Assembly (NCBI GenBank): GCA_015847255.1
Contig: JADLZK010007217.1
Location: 1 to 64,000 of the forward strand
DNA length: 64,000 bases
Direction: 5' to 3'
Origin: Hyparrhenia diplandra
Lineage: Eukaryota; Streptophyta; Magnoliopsida; Poales; Poaceae
Each line of letters opens with the position of its first letter. Position 1 is the first letter of the stretch. The notes under the pieces are model-generated. The model had not been told where the DNA came from and searched no databases. It worked only from the letters and a program-made list of their open reading frames with translations. Of this stretch, positions 12,353 to 22,310 are shown one piece after another. A program made the position numbers and the translations under genes.

Positions 12353-12411
12353 AGGTGTTGAACTTGCGACCTTCAAGTTGGCAACAATCCAACTAAACCA
12401 CTAGGATAGAA
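12353..12411 (-). pseudogene. tRNA-like relic 3
   Basis: On the minus strand, ATCCTAGTGGTTTAGTTGG resembles the 5' half and D-arm of a tRNA (TAGTGGTTTAGTTGG is box A-like). GGTCGCAAGTTCAACACC resembles the T-arm with box B. The two halves are separated by about 20 nt, shorter than a functional tRNA needs. This is the clearest tRNA resemblance in the element, but still a relic. It lies about 270 bp beyond relic 2, in the same orientation. Confidence 0.5.
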
Positions 12412-12562
12412 GACTGTATTATTGAGTGTCATCAACTAGTATTATATAAAAAATACAATATGTACTTCAGGTTGACATTTGAAGCAGCTAACGATTTCAA
12501 CTAAAAAAGTCATAGACACAAGAGTTATAGAACTTATCAAGATCTATGATTTGATAAAATAG

Positions 12563-13790
12563 TACTATACATTGTTCATAATCATGAACATCTCTCGCTT
12601 AGTCTTATATGATTATGTGACTCATGTATGCCTTTGTGAGTCATGTGCACTAACACTTTGTCAAAATCACTTGAAATTTTTTATATGATGCTTATACACC
12701 AAAATAATGTGGCTATGTAATTTTTTAGATTTTTCTAGCTAGTTTATGGTATTTCAACATTTATTCCTTAGTAATTCAACAAACAATTATAGTAATAGGC
12801 AAACTTGGTCTGAAAATTCTAAAACTTCACACAACATCATACTTTGGATCCATAAGCATCCCAATAAAATTTGAAATGATTTGGAGAAACCGATACTATA
12901 CATCCCACACAAGGATGAACATCTCTCACTAAGTGGCAATGGCATGTGTGAGACATGTATGTTTTAATTGGATGTGCATCACCACTTTCTCAGAATCAAC
13001 TGAAACTTTTTTTTCAACATAATACACCAAAGGGAGGAGCCCATGCATGGTTTTAGATTTTTTTCTCGCTACTTTATGCTATTTCAACACTTATTCTTTA
13101 CTAAATCAACAAATAATTATAGTAATAGGCACACTAGGTCTGAAAATTCCAAAACTTCATACAACATCATAGTTTGGATCCATAAGCATCCCAAAAAAAA
13201 GTTGAAATGATTTGGAGAAACTGGTACTATACATCCCACACAAGGATGAACATCTCTCGCTAAGTGACAATGACATGTGTCACACATGTATGCTTTTGTG
13301 GGGATGTGCATCAAAGACTTTCTCTAATCACTGAAACTTTTTGTCAACATAATACTCCAAAGGGAGGAACCCATGCAAGTTTTTAGATTTTTCTAGCTAG
13401 TTTATGCTATTTTAACATTTATTTTTTTAAATCAACAAATAATTACAATAATAGGCAAACTTTGGTCTGAAAATTCCAAAACTTCACACAACATCATAGT
13501 TTGGATCCATAAGCATCCCAAAAAAAAATTTTATATGATTTGAAGAAACTGGTACTATACATCCTTTAAAACTAGAAACATCTCTTAGTCATATAGGACT
13601 ATCTCTCGCCATGTATGCCTTGGTGAGTGATGTGCAACAATACTTTGTCGAAATCACTTATATTTTCTATGTGATGCTTATACACCAAAAACGATGTGGC
13701 TATGTAAGTTTTTAGATTTTTCTAGCCACTTTATGGTATTTCAACATTTTTTTCTTACTAATTCAACAAATAATTACAATAATTGTCCGA
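12563..13790. repeat. Internal ~330-bp tandem repeat (about 3.7 copies) in the CACTA element
   Basis: The landmark TACTATACAT recurs at about 12563, 12894, 13225 and 13553, giving periods of 331, 331 and 328 bp. Each unit carries GAACATCTCTC, GATGTGCA or a relative, TAGATTTTTCTAGCTA, TATTTCAACA, AATTATAGTAATAGGCA, GGTCTGAAAATTC, and GGATCCATAAGCATCCC. Units 2 and 3 are closest to each other. The fourth breaks off near 13790 at ATTGTCC. The block is AT-rich and non-coding. Arrays of this kind are common inside large plant CACTA elements. It is unrelated to the flanking ~180-bp satellite. Confidence 0.85.
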
Positions 13791-14040
13791 ATAGAGTAGA
13801 TCGAGAAATGACCGTAATAAAAGTTTTACATCTTGATGTGTTTCTGCAAATTTGGTTTAAACAGCCTTTTCATTTTAGACCATTTTATGAGAAGATAATC
13901 TATTTGGAAATAAATTTTAAGGTCTTAATAATTGAAAATAAAAACATTATAGATATAATATAGTAGGCCTAAACTCTAAAACCAGCCCGTTATTGTACTT
14001 GGCCCATAATTTTGTAGCCTTTGATTTATAATCGAACAGC
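13791..14040. other. AT-rich segment upstream of the gene-like block
   Basis: A stretch with a chance 89-codon ORF (13694-13963) that runs out of the tandem repeat and has an unstructured, AT-driven composition. The end, near 13980-14040 (ACCAGCCCGTTATTGTACTTGGCCC is its centre), could hold promoter sequence for the block downstream, but no clear TATA box with a start site is defined. Confidence 0.35.
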
Positions 14041-14510
14041 CATGGATGCCCCAAGTAAGTTTAAAGTACGGTTCCACCTCCAACCCTAATTCTTTTGTCC
14101 TCATCCTCTCGGTTCCACGCCGCTTGCCGCCGCAGATATTCTCTTCTCTTTGCCGCGGGCGCGGATCTCGCCGCGGTCCCTGGACATATGATCCGGTGAT
14201 TGGGGCGCCGGTGTTGAGAGGTTCCGCCTCCTCGCCGCCCCGTGGTCTTGGAACTAATGCTCACTCGTGGTGAGGGTCCGGTTCATCGATTGGATCTCGC
14301 GCACCGCGGTCAAAGGCTTCAGTTCTTGGCGTGTGGCTCTTGGAAGTAGCACCTAATCGTCCATCTGTTGCAGCATGGAGATTCAGCGGTTGGTCTCGTT
14401 GTGGGACTTTGCTGTTGTGGATCCACGGGAACACGGACGGTATGGTGGCCATCCTCGGCTCCCCGCGACCACCACTTTTCCGTGCTCGAGGCCGCATGCG
14501 CCACACCCAG
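14041..14510 (+). pseudogene. GC-rich 5' exon-like block, probably captured host gene fragment
   Basis: Composition changes abruptly from AT-rich to GC-rich. The block has features of a grass 5' exon: AACCCTAATTC, CCTCATCCTCTCGGTTCC, and CCGCTTGCCGCCGCAG. It ends near ACACCCAG/GTTCG at 14510/14511, which fits a splice donor poorly to moderately. ORFs at 14046-14273 (75 codons) and 14331-14576 (81 codons) on the plus strand resemble no family I know. Minus-strand ORFs of similar length are shadows. The likely explanation is a gene fragment acquired by the transposon, or the 5' part of an element gene that has lost its body. No function is proposed. Confidence 0.45.
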
Positions 14511-16029
14511 GTTCGATTGATATGTACTAGTGTCTTGTTGTACAGTTCGATTGATGAATATTTATTTTTGCTTTGATCTAAATCATATACGTGATTGAAT
14601 TAAGTAGTTTCCAACCGGTGCCATCCGACACTGCCCGCTCAGTATTGGCCCTGAACGGCTGCACATCCCCATCAAGCTAGTGGAGATAGGCTATTAGATT
14701 TGTTAATTTAATTGTTCTCCCTCTACCAAGCCTCGTCGTTTTATCTCCAGATCTGCAGGATGTTAGTGCTGCTGGTCCCATTCAAAGGTGAGCCCTGCTG
14801 TTGCCTCCGCCCTGCTGTTCAATTGATGGAGCATTGCCTCCGCCCTGCTGTTTAATTAGAATATTTAATTTTGATTGATGATGCAAGCCAATCGTGCCAG
14901 GCTTATTTCTTTTGGAAAAAAAACTCAGAAGGAGCTGTGTCATCTTGTATCACACAATTTTGCTCAGTATGTGTTCCTTAAAATGCTTATTATAGGATTA
15001 TTTGTTCTATCTGAATTCTTCAAACTGAAATGCTGTTCCTACAGATGTTGTAGTATGCATCATAATTTTTTTTTCCAGGGGCTAATCCCGAGTTCCAACT
15101 CTGCATGGCAAAGCATATTTTACTAAGAATTCTACAATTACAATTTTATCTAGTGATGAAGTTTTGTTAGGGTTCGTGGGCACTATGTACTGAGCAAGTT
15201 ACTTAATTTTTTTATTTTCTTTTGCCACGATTTATTAACAGATCATGATTCATGAAGATGCAAGTTCACTGTTCACATATAGCAGCAGCACTAGCTATAC
15301 ACCTTTCAGTTTGGCATAGTTGCAGGTTTTCAGTTCAGTTTAGTGAAGTACTTTTAATAGTTCCTACCCAGTTTTGCTACTTACAATTTCATCTGCAACT
15401 TTATAAGGCGTTGTTTTCTTAATCAGCTCTATCAACGTGGAAAGGATATCGTTATAATACTTAGTTCATAGTTAGATCATTTAATTTATAAGTTGGATTT
15501 TGGTGTGCTTATATCCATGTAGCCTTTCTTCAGACTTTGCACATGCAAAGTGGCCTTTATTGTCATTGAGTTCGTTGTGAGATTGGTGGATGCCAATTGT
15601 GAATTTCATGAGCTAGTTAAATTTGGTAGATGACTATACACATAGATTGTACCCTTTGATTATGTGCGCTTCTAATGTCTATATTTAGGATGTCACACCC
15701 TAGGATTAATTAATTATTATACTAAAGTTGGAGATAAGCACGACATGATCGTTGCTTTTTTTGGCTGAAGTAGAAATTCCAACGGTTTCCTTTTATTATT
15801 ATAGGCATCACATTGAGTCTATTATGTGACTACGAAAAAGAGTTATTTGATTGACTAAGCTGAATTATATCATGTTGTTCTCTCTTTGTTACTAGTACAT
15901 GAGTTTCTATGCATATGAGCATCTTCTCTTTATTTCTGGTACATGAGTTTATGCATATGAGCATCTATCGCCATTTTTCTCTATTATGATAAACTATACA
16001 TTTTACACCGTTTGGCCCCATATGTGCAG
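14511..16029 (+). other. AT-rich intron-like region between the putative exons
   Basis: Mostly T-rich, intron-like DNA. Possible small exons are the segment around 14620-14690 (CACTGCCCGCTCAGTATTGG), 14750-14785 (ending ATTCAAAG/GTGAGC, a good donor) and 15079-15125 (preceded by TTTTTTTTTCCAG, a good acceptor). Near 14793-14845 GTTGCCTCCGCCCTGCTGTT is partly duplicated. At 15880-15965 TACATGAGTTT and CATATGAGCATCT occur twice. The region ends at GTGCAG (16024-16029), a convincing acceptor. None of the candidate exons can be joined confidently, so no transcript is given. Confidence 0.4.
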
Positions 16030-16198
16030 AGATAACTTGCAGCTGAAGCAAAGGCTGCTGTTCAAGGTGGAGAGGCAACAAAATGAGATGGAGGAGTACA
16101 AGAAGCTGGTAGAGAAGAACAACAACCGGGAGATGGAGGAGAACAAGGTGCTCCTCAGGGGACTAATGAAGATCTATGCTCCTTCTTCGACGACATGA
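16030..16198 (+). CDS. Putative last exon, coiled-coil C-terminus (partial gene)
   Basis: After the GTGCAG acceptor an open frame runs 56 codons to a TGA at 16196-16198. The first base completes a split codon. The peptide has a charged, glutamine- and lysine-rich amphipathic pattern (LQLKQRLLFKVERQQNEMEE, then YKKLVEKNN and NREMEENKVLLRGL), typical of a coiled coil, and ends IYAPSSTT. The base composition and codon use look coding, unlike the rest of the element. The frame is also open upstream to an ATG at 15986, but that part is intronic in character. C-terminal coiled coils are seen in plant En/Spm-type accessory proteins and in many host proteins, so origin (element gene or captured gene) is undecided. 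Without its upstream exons it is probably non-functional. Confidence 0.5.
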
Positions 16199-16394
16199 AG
16201 TGTGCTGCTGTGTTTGTCATGTTTCTTTTGGCTACCCAAAAACTAGTATTTGTTCTTATGTGTCTTTGTGAACCGAGCTTTATGCTCTAGTGGTGGTCTT
16301 GTGCAATCGAGTTGTATGCTCGATTGAATACGGGTTTTATTTTGAATATGAAATTATGTGGTCTTTCTATTATCAATTGCAATTATATTGTTTA
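16199..16394 (+). other. 3' UTR-like segment after the last exon
   Basis: A T-rich, non-coding segment follows the stop. It includes a related pair of phrases, GAGCTTTATGCTC and GAGTTGTATGCTCGATTGAA, and an AT-rich tail (TTTTATTTTGAATATGAAATT) that could serve as a plant polyadenylation region. This supports the view that transcription, if any, runs on the plus strand. Confidence 0.4.
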
Positions 16395-16906
16395 CCTGAT
16401 TTTGTGACCAAATTATGGTGTATTTGTTGACGATTCGACATTTCATCCGTGACCAACAATTTAGAGTCTTTGTTGATGATTTTGTGACTACATTCTCGTG
16501 ACCAAAATTCGAAGCCACGTGGCAGATAGTAATTGGTCCACCCGGGGCTACGAAAACAATTGTGAAAGCTACCACGTCACGTGCCACGTCAACTGTCACG
16601 TCACGCTCCATGTCAGCATGCACAAATGCCGTTAACGGCGCCTGGCAGACGGAGAATTTTGACAAAAATAGGGGCATAGCCATGACCAAAGCCAATTGTC
16701 ATAGAAGGAGAGCATTTCGTGACCGTAAACGTTTGGTCATGGATTGAAGCACATCTCGTGACTAAAAATATCACTTCGTCACGCATTGCCAAATGTGACG
16801 CGACCTCGATGACGATGTCGGGTTTCGTCACAAAATCGTCATAGATGTATTTGGGTGATGAATTTAGCACCTTCGATGACGAATGACGAACGTCATCAAT
16901 GAGCAC
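16395..16906. promoter_or_regulatory. Right subterminal repeat region of the CACTA element
   Basis: A dense set of TTGTGACC, GTTGACGATT, CGTGACCA, TTTGTGACTA, CTCGTGACC, CGTCACG, GTGACG, GATGACGA and CGTCAT motifs in both orientations. The segment near 16560-16625 repeats CCACGTCACG / GTCACGTC-type words several times. The motifs match those of the left subterminal region, as expected for transposase or accessory-protein binding sites. ORFs here (113, 61 and 97 codons) are artefacts of the repeated words. Confidence 0.75.
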
Positions 16907-16919
16907 ATCTCTAGTAGTG
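16907..16919 (-). repeat. CACTA terminal inverted repeat, right
   Basis: ATCTCTAGTAGTG, which is CACTACTAGAGAT on the minus strand. It is 11/13 identical to the left terminus and ends precisely at the ATT duplication. Confidence 0.9.
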
Positions 16920-16922
16920 ATT
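16920..16922. repeat. Target-site duplication, right copy (ATT)
   Basis: ATT directly follows the terminal GTG. It is followed by TAGGGAAATTTC, the continuation of the interrupted c' monomer. It matches the left copy exactly, so the insertion has not been rearranged since. Confidence 0.95.
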
Positions 16923-19520
16923 TAGGGAAATTTCTCCAAGATTCCTAGCGGTGACATTTTTTGAGTTCCGTAACTCCAATCGTAGTGATTCCGGACTCCG
17001 TGCGAAGGTAGTAGAAAGATATTTTTGAAATCCATAAGTCCATGTTTGATAGGCATCGCGAAGGCTCGCAAAATTGACGGTTTTCAAACGAGGTCATTCC
17101 CCGCCTCCGTTCGGGTAGATTTGGTCAACATTTATGGAGATTGGCGATTTTGACCAAGATAGATCCAGTCACCACGAAAAGTGACCTATTGGAAGCCCAA
17201 CGGGATGTAATTTAACGTTATCGAAAAGTAAAATTCTTACACGTATCACGTGGGCAGTTGAAGAGACAAAAGATGCCATTTTGGCCCTCGTTCGGGCAGA
17301 TTCGGGCGATTGGTAGATTTTTGACAAGATAGATCTAGTCGCCATGAAAAGTGACCTGTTGGAAGCCCAACAGATGTAATTTAATGTATCGAAAAGTAAA
17401 ATTCTTACAGGTATCACATGGGCAATTGAAGAGACAAAAGATGCCATTTTGGCCTGGATTCGTGCGATTTTGCCAACATATCCGGGCGATTGTTAGATTT
17501 TTGACCAAGATAGATCCTGCCGCCACGAAAAGTGACCTGTTGGAAGCCCAACAGATGTAATTCAACGTATCAAAATGTAAAATTCTTACAGGTATCACGT
17601 GGGCAAATGAAGAGACAAAAGATGCCATTTTGGCCTCCGTTCGTGCAGATTTCGCCAACATATCCGGCGATTGGTAGATTTTTGACCAAGATAGATCCGG
17701 GCCGCCCACGAAAAGTGACCTGTTGGAAGCCCAACAGGATGTAATTCAACGTATCAAAAAGTAAAATTGTTACAGGTATCATGTGGGCAAACTGAAGAGA
17801 CAAAAGATGCTATTTTGGCCTCCGCTCGAAAGCAGATTTCGTCAACATTTCGGAGATTGGCGGATTTTTGACCAAGATAGATCCGGCCGCCATGAAAAGT
17901 GACCGTTGGAAGCCCAACATGACCTAATTTAGAGGATCGAAAAGTATAACTCTTACGTTATCACGTGGGGCAGCTAAGGAGCCCAAAGATGCCATTTTGG
18001 CCTCTTTTAGGGAAATTTCTGTCAAGATTCCTAGCGGTGACATTTTTTGAGTTCCGTAACTCCAATCGTAGTGTTTACGGACTCCGTGCGAAGCTAGTAG
18101 AAAGCTATTTTTGAAATCCATAAGTCCATGTTCGATAGGCATCGCGAAGGCTCGCAAAATTGACGGTTTTCATAAGAGGTCATTCTAGCCTCCGTTCGAG
18201 GCGCATTTCTTTCAACATTTATGGCGATTGGTAGATTTTTGACCAAGATAGATCTAGTCACCACGAAAAGTGACTGTTGGATGCCCAACGGGATGTAATT
18301 CAATGTATCGAAAAGTAAAATTCTTCTGGGTATCACGTGGGCATTTGAAGAGACAAAAGATGCCATTTTGGCCTCCGTTCGTGCAGATTTCTATCAACAT
18401 TTCCGGCGATGGGTAGATTTTTGACCAAGATAGATCCGGTCGCCACGAAAAGTGACCTGTTGGAAGCCCAACAGATGTAATTCAACGTATCAAAAAGTAA
18501 AATTCTTATGTGTATCATGTGGGCAGTGAAGAGACAAAAGATGCTATTTTGGCCTCCGTTCGAGCAGATTTGTCAACATTTCGGAGATTGGCGGATTTTT
18601 GACCAAGATAGATCCGGTTGCCATGAAAAGTGACCGTTGGAAGCCCAACATGACCTAATTTAGAGGATCGAAAAGTATAATTCTTACGGTTATCACGTGG
18701 GGCAGCTAAGGAGCCCAAAGATGCCATTTTGGCCTCTTTTAGGAAATTTCTGTCAAGATTCCTAGCGGTGACATTTTTTGAGTTCCGTAACTCCAATCGT
18801 AGTTTACGGACTCCGTGCGAAGCTAGTAGAAAGCTATTTTTGAAATCCATAAGTCCATGTCCGATAGGCATCGCGAAGGCTCGCAAAATTGACGGTTTTC
18901 AAAAGAGGTCATTCTAGCCTCCGTTCGAGGTAGATTTCTTTCAACATTTTGGCGATTGGTAGATTTTTGACCAAGATAGATCTAGTCACCACGAAAAGTG
19001 ACCTGTTGGATGCCCAAACAGGATGTAATTCAATGTATCGAAAAGTAAAATTCTTACGGGTATCACGTGGGCAATTTGAAGAGACAAAAGATGCCATTTT
19101 GGCCTCCGATTCGATGCGTGATTTCTATCAACATTTTCGGCGATGGGTAGATTTTTGACCAAGATAGATCCGGTCGCCACGAAAAGTGACCTGTTGGAAG
19201 CCCAACGAGGGATGTAATTCAACGTATCAAAAAGTAAAATTCTTACTGGTATCATGTGGGCGGTGAAGAGACAAAAGATGCTATTTTGGCCTCCGTTCGA
19301 GCGATTTGTCAACATTTACGGAGATTGGCGGATTTTTGACCAAGATAGATCCGATTGCCATGAAAAGTGACCTGTTGGAAGCCCAACATGACCTAATTTA
19401 GAGGATCGAAAAGTATAATTCTTACAGGTTATCACGTGGGGCAGCTAAGGAGCCCAAAGATGCCATTTTGGCCTCTTTTTAGGGAAATTTCTGTCAAGAT
19501 TCCTAGCGGTGACATTTTTT

Positions 19521-20784
19521 GAGTTCCGTAACTCCAATCGTAGTGTTTACGGACGTTGCGAAGCTAGTAGAAAGCTATTTTTGAAATCCATAAGTCCATG
19601 TCGATAGGCATCGCGAAGGCTCGCAAAATTGACGGTTTTCAAACGAGGTCATTTTGGCCTCCATTCGGGTAGATTTACGTCAACATTTATGGAGATTATT
19701 TTTTGACCAAGATAGATCCAATCACCATGAAAAGTGACCCGTTGGATGCCCAAAGGATGTAATTCAACGTATCAAAAGTAAAATTCTTACAGGTATCACG
19801 TGGGCAAAATTGAAGAGACAAAAGATGCCATTTTGGCCTCCGTTCGTGCGATTTCTATCAACATTTATGGCGATGGGTAGATTTTTGACCAAGATAGATC
19901 CGATCGCCACAAAAAGTGACCTGTTGGAAGCCCAACAGGATGTAATTTAACGTTATCGAAAAGTAAAATTCTTACAGGTATCACGTGGGCAGCTGAAGAG
20001 ACAAAAGATGCCATTTTGGCCTCTGTTCGTGCGGATTTCTGGCGATTGGTAGATTTTTGACAAGATAGATCTAGTCGCCACGAAAAGTGACCTGTTAGAA
20101 GCCCAACAGGATGTAATTTAATGTATCAAAAAGTAAAATTCTTACTGGGTATCACATGGGCAGCTGAAGAGACAAAAGATGCCATTTTGGCCTCCGTTCA
20201 GGCAGATTTTGTCAACATATCCGGGCGATTGTTAGATTTTTGACCAAGATAGATCCCTGTCGCCACGAAAATTGACCTGTTGGAAGCCCAACAGGATGTA
20301 ATTCAACGTATCAAAATGTAAAATTCTTACAGGTATCACGTGGCAAATTGAAGAGACAAAAGATGCCATTTTGGCCTCCGTTCGTGCAGATTTACGTCAA
20401 CATATCCTGGCGATTGGTAGATTTTTGACCAAGATAGATCCGATCGCCACGAAAAGTGACCGTTGGAAGCCCAACAGGATGTAATTCAACGTATCAAAAA
20501 GTAAAATTGTTACTGGTATCATGTGGGCGGTGAAGAGACAAAAGATGCTATTTTGGCCTCCGTTCGGCGATTTACGTCAACATTTACGGAGATTGGCGGA
20601 TTTTTGACCAAGATAGATCCGTTGCCATGAAAAGTGACCTGTTGGAAGCCCAACATGACCTAATTTAGAGGATCGAAAAGTATAATTCTTACGTTATCAC
20701 GTGGGGCAGCTAAGGAGCCCAAAGATGCCATTTGGCCTCTTTTTAGGGAAATTTCTGTCAAGATTCCTAGCGGTGACATTTTTT
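19521..20784. repeat. 7-mer HOR variant
   Basis: A 1,264-bp unit: a d-type monomer, an a-like monomer (TTGGATGCCC), then e, f, g, b and c. It contains one monomer more than the standard 6-mer. A second 7-mer (1,265 bp, different composition) lies at 60486-61750. Confidence 0.8.
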
Positions 20785-22109
20785 GAGTTCCGTAACTCCA
20801 ATCGTAGTGTTTCGGACTCCGTGCGAAGCTAGTAGAAAGCTATTTTTGAAATCCATAAGTCCATGTCGATAGGCATCGCGAAGGCTCGCAAAATTGACGG
20901 TTTTCAAAAGAGGTCATTCTAGCCTCCGATTCGGGCAGATTTCTTTCAACATTTTGGCGATTGGTAGATTTTTGACCAAGATAGATCTAGTCACCACGAA
21001 AAGTGACCCGTTGGATGCCCAACAGGATGTAATTCAATGTATCGAAAAGTAAAATTCTTACGGGTATCACGGGCAAAATTTGAAGAGACAAAAAGATGCC
21101 ATTTTGGCCTCCGTTCGTGCGAGATAACTATCAACATTTTCGGCGATGGGTAGATTTTTGACCAAGATAGATCCAGTCGCCACGAAAAGTGACCTGTTGG
21201 AAGCCCAACGAGGATGTAATTCAACGTATCAAAAAGTAAAATTCTTACAGTGTATCATGTGGGCGGTGAAGAGACAAAAGATGCTATTTTGGCCTCCGTT
21301 CGAAAGCAGATTTCTGTCAACATTTCGGAGATTGGCGGATTTTTGACCAAGATAGATCCAGTTGCCATGAAAAGTGACCTGTTGGAAGCCCAACATGACC
21401 TAATTTAGAGGATCGAAAAGTATAATTCTTACAGTTATCACGTGGGGCAGCTAAGGAGCCCAAAGATGCCATTTTGGCCTCTTTTAGGGAAATTTCGCCA
21501 AGATTCCTAGCGGTGAGATTTTTTGAGTTCCGTAACTCCAATCGTAGTGTTTCGGACTCCGTGCGAAGCTAGTAGAAAGCTATTTTTGAAATCCATAAGT
21601 CCATGTCTGATAGGCATCGCGAAGGCTCGCAAAATTGACGGTTTTCAAACGAGGTCATTCTGGCCTCCGTTCGGGTAGATTTCTGTCAACATTTATGGAG
21701 ATTGGCAGATTTTGACCAAGATAGATCCAGTCACCACGAAAAGTGACCTGTTGGAAGCCCAACGAGGGATGTAATTTAACGTTATCGAAAAGTAAAATTC
21801 TTACAGGTATCACGTGGGCAGCTGAAGAGACAAAAGATGCCATTTTGGCCTCTGTTCGGGCAGATTTCTGGCGATTGGTAGATTTTTGACAAGATAGATC
21901 TAGTCGCCACGAAAAGTGACCTGTTGGAAGCCCAACAGGATGTAATATAATGTATCAAAAGTAAAATTCTTACAATTATCACATGGGCAGCTGAAGAGAC
22001 AAAAGATGCCATTTTGACCTCCATTCGTGCGATTTACGTCAACATATCGCGATTGTTAGATTTTTGACCAAGATAGATCCCTGTCGCCACGAAAAGTGAC
22101 CTATTGGAA

Positions 22110-22310
22110 GCCCAACATGACCTAATTTAGAGGATGTAATTCAACGTATCAAAATGTAAAATTCTTAAAGGTATCACTTTTGGGAAATTTTGTCAAGATT
22201 GAAGAGACAAAAGATGCCATTTTGGCCTCCGTTAGAAAGCTATTTTGTGCCATTCCATGTCCAACATATCCGCGATTGGTAGATTTTTGACCAAGATAGA
22301 TGGAGATTCG
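22110..22310. repeat. Mosaic monomer in unit 21525-22657
   Basis: A g-type monomer takes up AACATGACCTAATTTAGAGG from c before returning to GATGTAATTCAACG. Later TTTTGGGAAATTTTGTCAAG, from the end of c, is inserted before GAAGAGACAAAAG. TTAGAAAGCTATTTTG, from d, then precedes CCAACATATCC. The unit is ~45 bp longer than a standard 6-mer. Confidence 0.75.

Larger units (their letters stand above)
11277..16919. mobile_element. CACTA (En/Spm superfamily) DNA transposon, probably non-autonomous
   Basis: The 5,643-bp insertion starts with CACTAGTAGAAAT and ends with the complement of CACTACTAGAGAT. It is flanked by a perfect 3-bp ATT duplication. Both ends hold clusters of short motifs in both orientations (GTGACG, TGACGA, GTCAC), as known for CACTA subterminal regions, where the TNPA-type protein binds in En/Spm. 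In order, the interior holds a 71-bp direct duplication, three antisense tRNA-like relics, a ~330-bp tandem repeat block, a GC-rich 5' exon-like block, AT-rich putative introns and a short coiled-coil exon. I find no recognisable TNPD-like transposase or its catalytic region, and no ORF longer than about 126 codons. The simplest reading is a deletion derivative or gene-capturing non-autonomous element that depends on a transposase in trans. The internal sequence is not satellite-like at any point. Confidence 0.93.

Noticed and set aside
12081..12411. Functional tRNA genes
   Set aside because: Box A and box B words are present, but no full cloverleaf with an anticodon arm and acceptor stem can be formed. 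Annotated as relics only.
13694..13963. 89-codon plus-strand ORF downstream of the ~330-bp repeats
   Set aside because: It starts within the tandem repeat and is an AT-driven open frame rich in F, N, I and K. No homology is recognised.
16354..16906. Minus-strand ORFs of 113 and 97 codons at the right end of the transposon
   Set aside because: They overlap the subterminal repeat cluster and encode strings derived from repeated GTGAC/GTCAC words.
11277..16919. Helitron or LTR retrotransposon as the identity of the insertion
   Set aside because: There are no long terminal repeats, primer-binding site or polypurine tract, and no TC/CTRR ends. CACTA termini with a 3-bp duplication explain the ends fully.
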